Source: Caprella mutica
Lineage: Eukaryota; Arthropoda; Malacostraca; Amphipoda; Caprellidae
Direction of reading: 5' to 3'
Assembly (NCBI GenBank): GCA_947561585.1
Contig: CANNZV010001585.1
Location: 1-64,000 of the forward strand
DNA: 64,000 nucleotides
In this document: in pieces, positions 11,409 through 22,674 of the stretch
Numbering within the stretch: position 1 is the stretch's first letter
Layout: each line of letters opens with the position of its first letter
Translations under genes and position numbers: made by a program
Notes under the pieces: generated by a model
The model's database searches: none
What the model saw: only the letters and a program-made list of their open reading frames with translations
Told to the model about the DNA's origin: nothing

Positions 11409-11550
11409 GCAAGTTCCCAGTTATCGGTCAGTTTCATATTTTCGATCATATAAGAAAAATGTATATAATAATTAATATCATTAAAATATTGAGTTTTTCT
11501 TAAATGATCGAAAATTTTGGACCGTTCGATAACTCGGAACTTACTCTATA
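11409..11550. mobile_element. Palindromic MITE, A/B intermediate
   Basis: Left CAAGTTCCCAGTTATCGGTC, then AGTTTCATATTTTCGATCAT; right arm on the other strand AGTAAGTTCCGAGTTATCGA, then ACGGTCCAAAATTTTCGATC. The left arm mixes the B-type GGTCAG word with the A-type TTTTCGAT word, so it is a recombinant or ancestral form. Confidence 0.75.
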
Positions 11551-12132
11551 TACTAAAAATAGAAAGAAAAACATCCTAATTTTTTAATATTAATTAGCAA
11601 GAATAAATTTGTTTACGCAAACCACTGTAACATTTTTATTGTCTTTCTCAATAAAATAAAATTTAATATATTTATTGAAGTCATTTACACGATAAATTAT
11701 TTTCAGAATAATTTATCAAACGTAATACCAGCCATTTGCCCAACCTATTAATAGGTTAGTGTGACTGACAGACAGACACCTATGACATTTATCTCCATCT
11801 CATCATTCTAACAAAAAAAACCTACGTTCAAATCCAGTGAGTTTTTTGTAAATGAAATATTGTAATTGAATGTAAGCTAAAAAATATAAACTTTCGATAT
11901 TTTTTAAACTCTGAGTCACTGACTGAATGTAGACGATTTACCACCATGAATGGTGATACAGAAATAGTAAAAACTACATACAATTCGATATTAACAGAAG
12001 CTACTTACAACTTCAAATATTTTCAGGTAGGTTACTAATTCTACTGATGACTTATTGCCAAGCCTACCTGCTATGGGTAACTAAAGTATTATCATTACTA
12101 GAAAATAAACCTTATATTGAAATAAAAGGATT
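11551..12132. other. AT-rich intergenic
   Basis: Contains GTGACTGACAGACAGACAC at about 11,761, the same sort of GACAGACAGAC terminus seen at 3.7 and 40.6 kb. An isolated GTTCAAATCC at 11,826 resembles a pol III B box but has no tRNA context. No gene. Confidence 0.5.
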
Positions 12133-13300
12133 GTGATTATAGTAGATAGTGATTATACTAGATAGTGATTATACTAGATAGTGATTATACTAGATAGTGA
12201 TTATACTAGATAGTGATTATACTAGATAGTGATTATACTAGATAGTGATTATACTAGATAGTGATTATACTAGATAGTGATTATACTAGATAGTGATTAT
12301 ACTAGATAGTGATTATACTAGATAGTGATTATACTAGATAGTGATTATACTAGATAGTGATTATACTAGATAGTGATTATACTAGATAGTGATTATACTA
12401 GATAGTGATTATACTAGATAGTGATTATACTAGATAGTGATTATACTAGATAGTGATTATACTAGATAGTGATTATACTAGATAGTGATTATACTAGATA
12501 GTGATTATACTAGATAGTGATTATACTAGATAGTGATTATACTAGATAGTGATTATACTAGATAGTGATTATACTAGATAGTGATTATACTAGATAGTGA
12601 TTATACTAGATAGTGATTATACTAGATAGTGATTATACTAGATAGTGATTATACTAGATAGTGATTATACTAGATAGTGATTATACTAGATAGTGATTAT
12701 ACTAGATAGTGATTATACTAAATAGTGATTATACTAAATAGTGATCATACTAAATAGTGATTATACTAGATAGTGATTATACTAGATAGTGATTATACTA
12801 GATAGAGATTACACTAGATAGTGATTATACTAGATAGTGATTATAGTAGATAGTGATTATACTAGATAGTGATTATACTAGATAGTGATTATACTAGATA
12901 GTGATTATACTAGATAGTGATTATACTAGATAGTGATTATACTAGATAGTGATTATACTAGATAGTGATTATACTAGATAGTGATTATACTAGATAGTGA
13001 TTATACTAGATAGTGATTATACTAGATAGTGATTATACTAGATAGTGATTATACTAGATAGTGATTATACTAGATAGTGATTATACTAGATAGTGATTAT
13101 ACTAGATAGTGATTATACTAGATAGTGATTATACTAGATAGTGATTATACTAGATAGTGATTATACTAGATAGTGATTATACTAGATAGTGATTATACTA
13201 GATAGTGATTATACTAGATAGTGATTATACTAGATAGTGATTATACTAGATAGTGATTATACTAGATAGTGATTATACTAGATAGTGATTATACTAGATA
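12133..13300. repeat. Minisatellite, 16-bp unit, 73 copies
   Basis: GATTATACTAGATAGT repeated 73 times with very few changes. A handful of variants (AAATAGTG, GATCATAC, GATAGAGATTAC) cluster between about 12,720 and 12,850, dividing two homogeneous halves. With 16 bp the frame shifts each unit and every frame meets a TAG, so there is no open frame. Confidence 0.98.
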
Positions 13301-13477
13301 ATGTTTAAAAAATTGAATGCTGTAAATAATCACCTTATTATAATATTGATGATTATTGAAATATTTGTAATATTTTGCTAGATGTTCATTATTCAAATAA
13401 CATGATTTTTTTAAAGTACGTATAACACAATTAAAATGCTTCATTGCATATCAATCATATGTAATTCATTCGGTTAT

Positions 13478-13628
13478 TAGGATAAGTTTCTAATTAGCAG
13501 TTTTATCCATGTTTTGAATATTATAAGAAGAACACACAATCAAAATAACAAACTAATCAATAATTATTGAAATTATTTCTTACTTGATCGGCAATATAGA
13601 ACAGTCCGATAATTCGGAACTTACCCTA
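13478..13628. mobile_element. A-type palindromic MITE, diverged left arm
   Basis: Left TAGGATAAGTTTCTAATTAG; right arm on the other strand TAGGGTAAGTTCCGAATTAT, then CGGACTGTTCTATATTGCCG. The right arm is typical, the left decayed. Confidence 0.7.
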
Positions 13629-13689
13629 TCACCTAAATTGCGCATAGTTATGCTAATTATTTTAACTGTTTTTTACTGTGGTAAAGTTG

Positions 13690-13925
13690 GTTCTTTAGGT
13701 AGGTACACTATTTTTCTTGTATTCTTAATGAATATTATCCATATATTTTTATGTAGCCGAGGCTTTAAAACCCACAAAAATGATTGATATTTAACTAAAA
13801 TTACACAATAACATTGGCCAGTGTGATTAAAATCCTGGAAGTAACCTCACAATCACTGAACACATGGTGTGTATGAACCAAAGTATGGGTAACTAATCTA
13901 ATTAGACTCTAGTGTATGATTTGAC
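13690..13925 (+). repeat. Dispersed repeat D, copy 1 of 5
   Basis: Marked by GTAGCCGAGGCTTTAAAACC, then CACAAAAATGATTG, and about 90 bp later CACTGAACACATGGTGTG, then AAGTATGGGTAACTAATC. The same two blocks recur in the same order and orientation at about 15,235, 17,020, 20,140 and 20,390. No known family is recognised and there is no coding potential. Confidence 0.75.
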
Positions 13926-14019
13926 TATTAGTTTGAGTAATTAAATTTTATAAGTATAACAAAATATAAAATAGTTAAATATATAATAATAATAATCTGA
14001 GATTTAAAAAATAAAATGA

Positions 14020-14052
14020 AAAATTCCGATAATTTAGAAATTATCCTGTAAT
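14020..14052 (-). mobile_element. Solo MITE arm
   Basis: ATTCCGATAATTTAGAAATT followed by ATCC is the tip of one GGGTAA-family arm with no partner nearby. Confidence 0.4.
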
Positions 14053-14132
14053 TAATACAGTAGTTACCCTATAAAATAATTATTACCTACTTAGTCTCCC
14101 GTAGGAATAGTATAGTCTCTGTTCACGAACTA

Positions 14133-14381
14133 ATTTCTCTACAGTGAATGAATAACTAGGCAGCTGGTCACTTACTCATGTGTCTTCTGACTCATTTCTC
14201 TACAGAGAATGAATAACTAGGCAGCTGATCACTTACTCATGTGTCTTCTGACTCATTTCTCTACAGTGAATGAATAATTAGTCAACTGGTCACTTACTCA
14301 TGTGTCTTCTGACTCATTTCTCTACAGTGAATGAATAACTAGTCAACTGGTCACTTACTCATGGGTCTTCTGACTCATTTC
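14133..14381. repeat. Minisatellite, 61-bp unit, 4 copies
   Basis: The unit runs from ATTTCTCTACAGTGAATGAA through GGTCACTTACTCATGTGTC to TTCTGACTC. Copies differ at a few sites (GGCAGCTG or GTCAACTG). It is directly preceded by a single CCCGTAGGAATAGTATAG, a word otherwise found in the 39-bp array at 9.2 kb. Confidence 0.92.
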
Positions 14382-15234
14382 TTGGAGAGGACGAAGTGAA
14401 CTGACTCAGTTTCGACTCTGCACAAAAATTTGTAATTTTCTTCACATCGGCTAGATTGTGTAAGTTTGTTCATTCGCTTGTAAGACAGTAACTAATTCAA
14501 ATGATTAAAACTAATTCCTAACATTATTAACCTATCTATAATTTGACTAATTGGTCTCCTGGGAAATCTTACTAAATTTATGAAGGTTATTAGGTTATTG
14601 ATAATGAATATTCTATTATTCGAAAGCTCTAAAAATAAAGGATGTACAACTTTTTCGTCGTTTCTCTTGTGCTACACTTCATAACCTATCTATATAATAC
14701 TTTTAATAAATATTTTCTAAATCCATGCATAGATTTTAAAACAGAAATATCCATAGCAAGATTCTATATCCGAATATACCTTATATAGGTGAGACAACGG
14801 TATAATAACTACAAGGTAGGCTCGTGCGCAGGTATTTCGTGACGTCATAGAAGTGAGAGAATGAGTGTTTAGTTTTTACATGCTATTTCGAGGAAAAGAA
14901 CCTCTAAAGTTATACCTAAGTGTTTTATATAAATATATGACCTGTAAAATATTTTAATCCATGGTGTTATCAATTCCCTGAGATTATTTATTAAAGAAAA
15001 CACTAATTTTTGAACCTAACGAAGAATAGGTAAATTAATTAATGTAAATTTAATAATATTTGAATCTTATTTACCATTTTTTCTGATTGCTTAATATTGC
15101 CTAAATAAACGAAAAGAAACTATGATAAGATACTTTCAACATGAATTTGAAATACAAGTGACAGACAACAATATCATCGTCTATGACGTCACGATAGGGG
15201 CTGCGCAGAAGAAACTCAATTTCGTCTCTTCTGC
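14382..15234. other. AT-rich intergenic
   Basis: 14,755-14,800 holds AAGATTCTATATCCGAATAT, the left block of dispersed repeat D, without its right block nearby. No gene seen. 15,170-15,250 contains CGTCTATGACGTCACGATAG, a CRE-like palindrome, within a diverged D copy's surroundings. Confidence 0.5.
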
Positions 15235-16640
15235 GGACATACCTTGTAGAGTTATTATACCATGGGTGAGACCTTGCAGTCCTCAAAAATAATTAACATC
15301 TCTTACAAAGTGGGTGAAGTGACAATAGGATAAAATTGTGGAAGTATCACCAATTTCACTGAACAGTTGGGGAGAAGTAAATAAAGCAAGGGTAACTACA
15401 ATAGAATATGAGATAAATCTATAAGCACGGAGCTAATAATAATATATGTTTATGGTAAATATTCTAACGAATTCTGAAATAAATATGTAATAAATAATAA
15501 TCCGACAATAAATAATTATAATACATATTGTGATGAATAAAATCGTAATTAGGTTACTTTGTAGCTCAGTAAATCACTACTGCTTGTATCCATGATACGA
15601 TATCGCTCCTTTCTACGTGTTCCTTCCTTTGTGAATTATTTACTCCGTCCGTTACGTTTTCAGTAATAAAATATAAGCAAATGCGGTAGCTATGATACTG
15701 AGAGGTTGATGTTATTTTTTTATATTATATTATGTATGATTTGTTCTATTATTTCGCAGTATGTAACACCAATCTTTTGCGGTACAAAACAAGTAGTAGT
15801 TATTTCAAGACATATTTGTTGATTAAATATATTTCTCATTACTTGGAACTTATTCGGGTCCTGCTAGTCAGTAATATTTTACTTTCTTAAATACACTCCA
15901 AAACGGTTAATAAATTACATATAACTGCCACATTTCCCAGTAATTCTAATATTCCCCGTGTTAACAGTAGTAGTCTAAATATTCAAAGATACATCTGGCA
16001 ACTCTACAACTGATTAGAAAAAGCTACCCTAACAAAACCATTGGCTAAAAATCTAAGAATTTGTTAGAAAGCTACAAAGTTCACTTCGATAAACTTTACA
16101 CCGACCAAAGTGACTTCTTTCCAAGATTTTGTTCCTAACTTGTATAAGCGATTGTAGTGCAGTGGGTGAGGGTTCGAGTCCCGTCAGTAATTTATATCTT
16201 TTTGGTTGTTGTTCGTCCGGTCCTCTTAATCTTTTCGATCCCATTATGCACAATTTGCTGTTTAATTAAATGGTTTTATTTACGAAAAGTATTACGAAAA
16301 ATGATCACTATGTACTTAACCTTTTAATATGTACTTTACTATATTTGGATGTTGTCCCACTAGGACAAGTATACACTAAAAATATAATATAAAATTGATG
16401 ATATATGTTCTACAGTCCTACTGGGATAAATCTGTCCAATAGAAAATGTTAAAAATCCTGCGGTGACAATTCTGTCCCAAATTTGATAAAGATAGTATAA
16501 TATATATAATTAACTACATATGTAACTTCTCAATTAGATAGATACTTATTAATGTTGTATTTCAACTTCATATAAACAAATAAATCACTTCACAAAGCAG
16601 GAAATTTACCTCAAAACCTGGTACTTACAAAGCTCTTGTT
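15235..16640 (+). repeat. Segmental repeat, copy A (unexpanded)
   Basis: Aligns in order with 17,020-19,640 (copy B). Shared blocks include dispersed repeat D (ATTTCACTGAACAGTTGGGG, then GGGTAACTACAATAG), CTAACGAATTCTGAAATAAA, TCGGGTCCTGCTAGTCAGTA, a tRNA-like segment at 16,155-16,181, and a diverged end with TTGTCCCACTAGGACAAGTA. At about 15,500 copy A has a single AATAATCCGACAATAAAT and at 15,587 a single TTGTATCCATGATACGAT, where copy B has large arrays. The central 16.0-16.24 kb part is nearly identical between copies. Confidence 0.88.
16155..16181 (+). ncRNA. Collapsed tRNA-like A box/B box (SINE-like), copy A
   Basis: TAGTGCAGTGG fits the pol III A-box pattern TRGYNNANNNG, and GGTTCGAGTCC, beginning 5 bp after it, fits the B box. 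In a real tRNA the gap is about 30 bp or more, so the anticodon arm is missing and this is not a functional tRNA. It could be the head of a tRNA-derived SINE or chance. The same arrangement is at 19,138-19,164 in copy B. Confidence 0.4.
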
Positions 16641-17286
16641 GTAAACTTGTGAGTAGCTACAGAATCGAAAAGGTTAAGTATATTAAAGTAATTATTTCTA
16701 ATTAATGGTTCAGTAATACTTAATTGAAATTTTAATATGGATTATCAATGAAATAGTGTTCGATCGTTTGATATTTCTTAAATCGAATTAAAATAGTTTA
16801 TCAAATTAATTAATTTTTAAAACATAATTGAAATTAGAGTAGAGAGTAACAGAATTTAGGGAAAATTCTGCTCTGGAAAAACTGTCTTCAACTCCAGTTA
16901 CTAACCTCATAATTAACTCCTCCAATATTTTTTACATATATTGACTATTTATGTCTCATTATCGATTCAAACAAATTTTACCCGTAAATATTTTATAATA
17001 TCAATATATGAATTGTCGGACTTGAAGGGATATCCGAATATACTTTATGTAGCTGAGGCTTTGCAGCCAAGAAAAATTATTTTAAAAGATTGTTTAATGA
17101 CAGAACTAATGCTGACAGTGGCAATAGAATAAAATTGTGGAAGTACGACCAATTTCACTGAACACTTGGTGAGAAGTAAATAAAGCAAGGGTAACTACAA
17201 TAGAATATGAGATAAATCTATAAGCAGGGAGCTAATAATATTATATGTGTATGGTAAATATTCTAACGAATTCTGAAATAAATATG

Positions 17287-17923
17287 TAATAATCTGACTA
17301 TAAATAATAATCTGACAATAAATAATAATCTGACAATAAATAATAATCTGACAATAAATAATAATCTGACAATAAATAATAATCTGACAATAAATAATAA
17401 TCTGACAATAAATAATAATCTGACTATAAATAATAATCTGACAATAAATAATAATCTGACTATAAATAATAATCTGACTATAAATAATAATCTGACAATA
17501 AATAATAATCTGACAATAAATAATAATCTGACAATAAATAATAATCTGACTATAAATAATAATCTGACAATAAATAATAATCTGACAATAAATAATAATC
17601 TGACTATAAATAATAATCTGACAATAAATCATAATCTGACAATAAATAATAATCTGACAATAAATAATAATCTGACAATAAATAATAATCTGACAATAAA
17701 TAATAATCTGACAATAAATAATAATCTGACTATAAATAATAATCTGACAATAAATAATAATCTGACTATAAATAATAATCTGACTATAAATAATAATCTG
17801 ACAATAAATAATAATCTGACAATAAATAATAATCTGACAATAAATAATAATCTGACAATAAATAATAATCTGACTATAAATAATAATCTGACTATAAATA
17901 GTAATCTGACAATAAATAATAAT
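17287..17923. repeat. Minisatellite, 18-bp unit, about 35 copies
   Basis: AATAATCTGACAATAAAT repeated, with CTATAAAT variants interspersed. Since 18 is divisible by 3, two minus-strand frames stay open for over 100 codons (repeating IIIYCQ or LLFIVR); these are artefacts of the repeat. The copy-A homologue at about 15,500 has one unit. Confidence 0.97.
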
Positions 17924-17974
17924 GAATATAATCGAATTTGTGTGATTTTCTTGCTGCTATACATTACTACTGCT

Positions 17975-18426
17975 TGTATCCATGATATCTAGTTTGTATC
18001 CATGATATCTAGTTTGTATCCATGATATCTAGTTTGTATCCATGATATCTAGTTTGTATCCATGATATCTAGTTTGCATCCATGATATTTAGTTTGCATC
18101 CATGATATCTAGTTTGTATCCATGATATCTAGTTTGTATCCATGATATCTAGTTTGTATCCATGATATCTAGTTTGCATCCATGATATTTAGTTTGCATC
18201 CATGATATCTAGTTTGTATCCATGATATCTAGATTGTATCCATGATATCTAGTTTGTATCCATGATATCTAGTTTGCATCCATGATATCTAGTTTGTATC
18301 CATGATATCTAGTTTGTATCCATGATATCTAGTTTGTATCCATGATATCTAGTTTGTATCCATGATATCTAGTTTGTATCCATAATATCTAGTTTGTATC
18401 CATGATATCTAGTTTGTATCCATAAT
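17975..18426. repeat. Minisatellite, 20-bp unit, about 23 copies
   Basis: TGTATCCATGATATCTAGTT repeated; variants are GCATCC, ATATTT and a final CATAATG. The core TATCCATGATA is the palindrome found in the centre of the GGGTAA MITE family. The copy-A counterpart has a single TGTATCCATGATACGATA. Confidence 0.97.
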
Positions 18427-18640
18427 GATTGCCTAGTGATTATCGCTCAGCAATAGAAATACTTCGAAATAGTGCTCAGTGATAATCGTTCGTTGCAAAA
18501 CAACCCCATAGGAATTGTATAGAACTAGTGCTTAGTGATAATCGCTGGGTGATGATCAGTGAGCGATGATCGCAACAATCGCTGCATGCAAAACGTACCT
18601 TTAGTGAATCAGTTTGTCCGTCCGCTTAGTCATTAAATAT
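18427..18640. other. Short degenerate repeat region
   Basis: GTGATTATCGCTCAG, GTGATAATCGTTCG, GTGATAATCGCTGG and GTGATGATCAGTGAGC recur imperfectly. CCCATAGGAATTGTATAGAA at 18,505 resembles the 39-bp minisatellite core. This stretch has no counterpart in copy A. Confidence 0.55.
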
Positions 18641-19137
18641 AAGCAAATGCAGTATCTATGATATATAGCTACTGAAAAGTCAACGTTTTATTAATATTTT
18701 TGTTATTATATTAGGTATTATTTGTTTCATTATTTCGCAGTATGTAACACCAATCTTTCGCGATACAAAAAAAAGTAGTAGTTATTTCAAGACATATTAA
18801 GTTTATTGAATACATTTATCATCAAGTGGAACTTATTCGGGTCCTGCTAGTCAGTAATATTTTACTTTCTTAAATACACTCCAAAACGGTTAATAAATTA
18901 CATATAACTGCCACATTTCCCAGTAATTCTAATATTCCCCGTGTTAACAGTAGAAGTCTAAATATTCAAAGATACATCTGGCAACTCTACAACTGATTAG
19001 AAAAAGCTACCCTAACAAAACCATTGGCTAAAAATCTAAGAATTTGTTAGAAAGCTACAAAGTTTAGTTCGATAAACTTTACACCGACCAAAGTGACTTC
19101 TTTCCAAGATTTTGTTCCTAACTTGTATTAGCGATTG

Positions 19138-19164
19138 TAGTGCAGTGGGTGAGGGTTCGAGTCC
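19138..19164 (+). ncRNA. Collapsed tRNA-like A box/B box (SINE-like), copy B
   Basis: Identical boxes and spacing to 16,155-16,181: TAGTGCAGTGG, 5 bp, GGTTCGAGTCC. It carries no new independent support, since it lies in the duplicated block. Confidence 0.35.
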
Positions 19165-19884
19165 CGTCAGTAATTTATATTTTTTTGGTTGTTGTTCGTC
19201 CGGTCCTCTTAATCTTTTCGGTCTGATTTTTTAGATATATTTTTACAATTTTGTTTTATTTAATAAAGTATTACGAAAAAAGTTTAAAATGAACCTAAAC
19301 TTTTAAATATGTTTCAAAACCTGTTGGAATAAATATATCCCAAAGGGATTTCAATGTATCACCTACCAGGACAATGTTGTCCCACTAGGACAAGTACTCA
19401 CTAATTATATAATATAATATTGCTAATATTTGTTCAAGTAACTTACCGGGATAAATGTGTCCCACAGTGAAATGCAAATTAAAAACCTCATGTGAGGATT
19501 CTCTCTCAAATATGACAAAAAAAGATTATTATAATACAAATATATAATTGAGTATACAGTATATATAGGCTCTAGAAAATATAAATACGAATTAATAATG
19601 TATTTCAACCACGTACAAATAAGATAAATAAGTCACTTCAAAAATAGTAAAACTATCATACATATCCCGGTATCAACGAACGTTTTGTCGGGACATAAGA
19701 CAGGATCCAAAGATTTAGCTTATAAAATTACTTCTATTAATTGATACAGGTAATACTATAATAAAACTGATAATTGAAATATTTTCAAACCATTTGATTC
19801 TTTTAACGAAATATAGAAGTAAATCTTATTTAAAACATAATTAAAATATTAAAAACTTGATTTTTTTTAATAAACTAGGATAAG

Positions 19885-20060
19885 TTTCGCGTTGTACGAC
19901 GTTCCACGTTTTACAAATGTAATAATTAGTTAATTACTATTTAATTTTAGTGTAATTAGCATCCAAGATACTTGTAGGTATCAAGGATACCGATCAAAAT
20001 AACGAGTTCGATAATAATTATTCTAGTTTTTCTCCCAAGAACGACTTATAAGTCATTATT
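19885..20060. mobile_element. Very diverged GGGTAA-family MITE
   Basis: Left TAGGATAAGTTTCGCGTTGT, centre ATCCAAGATACTTGTAGGTA, then TCAAGGATACC. The right arm is barely recognisable. An old copy. Confidence 0.5.
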
Positions 20061-20139
20061 TAAAGAAGGTTTGCTTCTTCTTTAAAAAAAAAAAAAAAAT
20101 TAGACATGTATAATCTATATTTTATAGAAAAAATACATA

Positions 20140-20340
20140 GTGCAAGATTCTATATACGAATATACTTTATACTGATGAGACTTTGCAGCCCACAAAAATC
20201 AATAATAAATCTATTAATTTCCCTCTAAAACAATTTGAAAACAAATCGTGGAAGTACGATCACAACCACTGAGCACATGGTGTGAATAGCCTAAAGTATG
20301 GGTAACTAATCTAATTATAGTATAATGGGAGATTTAAGTA
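20140..20340 (+). repeat. Dispersed repeat D, copy 4 of 5
   Basis: GCAAGATTCTATATACGAAT, then ATACTTTATACTGATGAG and TTTGCAGCCCACAAAAATC; right block CACTGAGCACATGGTGTGAA, then AAAGTATGGGTAACTAATC. Confidence 0.78.
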
Positions 20341-20389
20341 ATAATATTTTATAAGTATAATAAAATTGGGAAATATAATCTATGTATAA

Positions 20390-20580
20390 TTAGCAAGATT
20401 CCATTTCTGAATATACTTTATAAAGATTTTGCAGCTACATAATTATCTATTTAAATTTATTATAGGTCTGAATTAGTACCAATATTGCAACTAATTTCAA
20501 ATCTTGGAAGTAGGATCAAATTCACTGAACACATAGTGTCAATAAAATTTAGCATGGGTAACTATAATAGAGTGTATACC
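20390..20580 (+). repeat. Dispersed repeat D, copy 5 of 5
   Basis: GCAAGATTCCATTTCTGAAT, then ATACTTTATAAAGATTTTGC; right block TTCACTGAACACATAGTGTC, then AGCATGGGTAACTATAATAG. It lies directly downstream of copy 4, making a tandem pair. Confidence 0.76.
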
Positions 20581-20785
20581 TAATAATAATACAAAATGTG
20601 TAAAGAAATGATATCGAGATTTATTTAATAAACATATAACAAGTCTTACAACAAATGATATCTTGCGATTGAAAAAAATATCTAAATAATTATCTGTCAG
20701 TGAATAATAATAATAATGCATTATATATTAAAAATAACGAATTAGCACATCTGGTTTGTATCCATCATACGATAATGCACATGCA

Positions 20786-20958
20786 CAGGGTTGTGACAAT
20801 TTGCTTTTAAATCATAGATCCAGAAAATATTATAGACGGGGAGAATTAAAGAGTATTGAATGGTTCTACACCAGAGGTATATAGTATTCGATACCATTTC
20901 ATTTCGTCTGTGATATTCTTAAGATCTATGATTTTAAAAGCATATTGTCACAATCCTA
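20786..20958. mobile_element. hAT-like MITE, second copy
   Basis: Begins CAGGGTTGTGACAATTTGC and ends, read on the other strand, TAGGATTGTGACAATATGC. The interior matches 8878-9056 (GAGGTATATAGTATTCGATA, then CATTTCGTCTGTGATATTC). Flanking octamers CACATGCA and CTAATGTA agree at only 5 of 8 sites, so the target duplication has decayed. Confidence 0.85.
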
Positions 20959-21184
20959 CTAATGTATATCCATTCTACCATTGGTAACTAGGTACCTTAT
21001 TAGATATATAATATGAAATGCTTGTATTAATGCAATTAATTTTTGCAATGATTTAATTGACATTATGATAGAGCTTATCATTGCAATATTGTAACATTGC
21101 TTGCAAACTAATTTCTTAAAAAAATTCAAATTGTGTTTAATTCTAAAATATAATAGAAAATAAATATTACTATATTGATTAACC
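20959..21184. other. AT-rich spacer, nothing recognised
   Basis: No gene, repeat or element end is visible between the hAT-like MITE and the next GGGTAA-family element. Confidence 0.5.
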
Positions 21185-21341
21185 TAGGATAGGTTCCGAG
21201 TTATCGAACTGTTTAATATTATCGATCATGTACCAAAAATATATATATAATAATTATTATTTTACTTTTATATCCATAAAATATTATCTTTCGTATATGA
21301 TCTCAAAAGTGGAACCGTCCGATAACTTGGAACTTACCCTA
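21185..21341. mobile_element. A-type palindromic MITE, copy
   Basis: Left TAGGATAGGTTCCGAGTTAT, then ATTATCGATCATGTA; right arm on the other strand TAGGGTAAGTTCCAAGTTAT, then CGGACGGTTCCACTTTTGAG. No central palindrome. Confidence 0.8.
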
Positions 21342-22674
21342 CAATTAGGGAACAATAATTTATACATATTATTTAATAGTACTTATTATTTTTCCAATAA
21401 CCATTTCAAAATATAATTTTCTATCCCTCCGTTCCTAGGGGTCAATGTCCCCTTAAGGCGGGGGCAACAAGAGGGGGGGGGGGGTAAATTCTTTCCCATA
21501 ATTACTCCATAGAATAAATATAATTGACAACAAAGTGCAGACATTGTTACAATATCCGCTCAATGTACCAATAATAATAATAAAAAACTATTGCGGTTAA
21601 ATGGGGCTTATACTCAATTGCGGACACTGAACAAATAAACCGGTGTTCACATAATTTACTGATTCAAGAGAAGAGATAACTTCTATGAATTGTTTTTTTT
21701 ATATAAAAAAATCATAAATTTTACTATGAATTTACAAAAGAAAAACAATTTTATAGAAAAATATATATAAAAAATAGTAAAATCCTTTTAAAGTTATAAA
21801 TAAAATAAAACATGGTACACACATGAAATGATGTATGTACACACAAACACACACAGTAGGTATATCTAATGACACACACTCACCTGTATGTTCGTGCGTG
21901 TGTACGTTTGTTGTGTCACGTCTGGAACACCTGTAATGATTGAATTGAGTTGCTGGTTTGGAATCTACTCACTTTAGTTATTATTTTAGACAAATAAAAG
22001 AAAGTTAGTAGTTATTTACATATTTTTAATTTTAAATTATAGTATTAATTTTGTTTGATTTATTTAAGTTTAAATTAATTTTCCGATTAAATAATATTAT
22101 AAGTTTAATTATTTCTTTATATTTAGTTTATCAATCTTTGTATGCGGGAATATTTTAATTTATGCTGTAGACATGATACGGGATAGTATGTATCATGGAT
22201 ACTGGTACTTTATTTAGCATCCAACATGGATACTGATACTAAAATGTATCCAAAATAAAAAAATCTATATTTGTCTGACATTTATTTAAAATTTATCTTA
22301 AAAAATTAAGTAGCAATTCTACAAATTCAAATAAAAGACTGAAACGATTCTAAATCGTGACTAATGAAATGACGTCAGAATAACAGCAATTATCTCAGAT
22401 CAATTGCACTAAAACTTTTATTACTATCGCTCTACACCTGCGTAAACGCTACGACAGGTAGGATTCGACAGCACCGCTCGAAGCCTTCGTTTGGGCTTCA
22501 CTGTTCGGAAGGTTCAAAGACTGTCAGACCGGACACACCTCTGCCTACCGCACTGGAGTCTACCGATGAACTGAGCTGACAGAAAGGGGTGCACTGGAAC
22601 TATTCAATGGAAAAGTAGTCATTTTAAGTCTTTTTAACACAAAATAACACTTCAATTACGAGACTAAACTTTCA
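21342..22674. other. Intergenic with G tract and a GC-rich island
   Basis: A G tract lies near 21,473-21,483 and CA/GT-rich microsatellite near 21,840-21,910. 22,440-22,600 is much more GC-rich than its surroundings (for example CTGTCAGACCGGACACACC). It has no continuous open frame, repeat partner or RNA gene that I can recognise. 22,170-22,260 contains three ATCATGGATACTG-type words. Confidence 0.5.

Larger units (their letters stand above)
17020..19640 (+). repeat. Segmental repeat, copy B (expanded)
   Basis: Same block order as 15,235-16,640 but about 1.2 kb longer, because two minisatellites (17,287-17,923 and 17,975-18,426) occupy the places where copy A has one unit each. Identity is high at 18,840-19,220 and lower outside, including the right flank with GGACAATGTTGTCCCACTAG. 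Confidence 0.88.

Noticed and set aside
11826..11835. B-box-like GTTCAAATCC as a possible tRNA gene
   Set aside because: No A box, no acceptor stem and no cloverleaf around it.
12133..13300. CRISPR-like array
   Set aside because: Here and in the other arrays the repeats are directly adjacent without unique spacers, and the setting is eukaryotic.
16053..16253. 66-codon minus-strand frame
   Set aside because: It crosses the tRNA-like segment in antisense, and the homologous copy at 19.0-19.2 kb does not preserve the same start; typical of a frame through a repeat.
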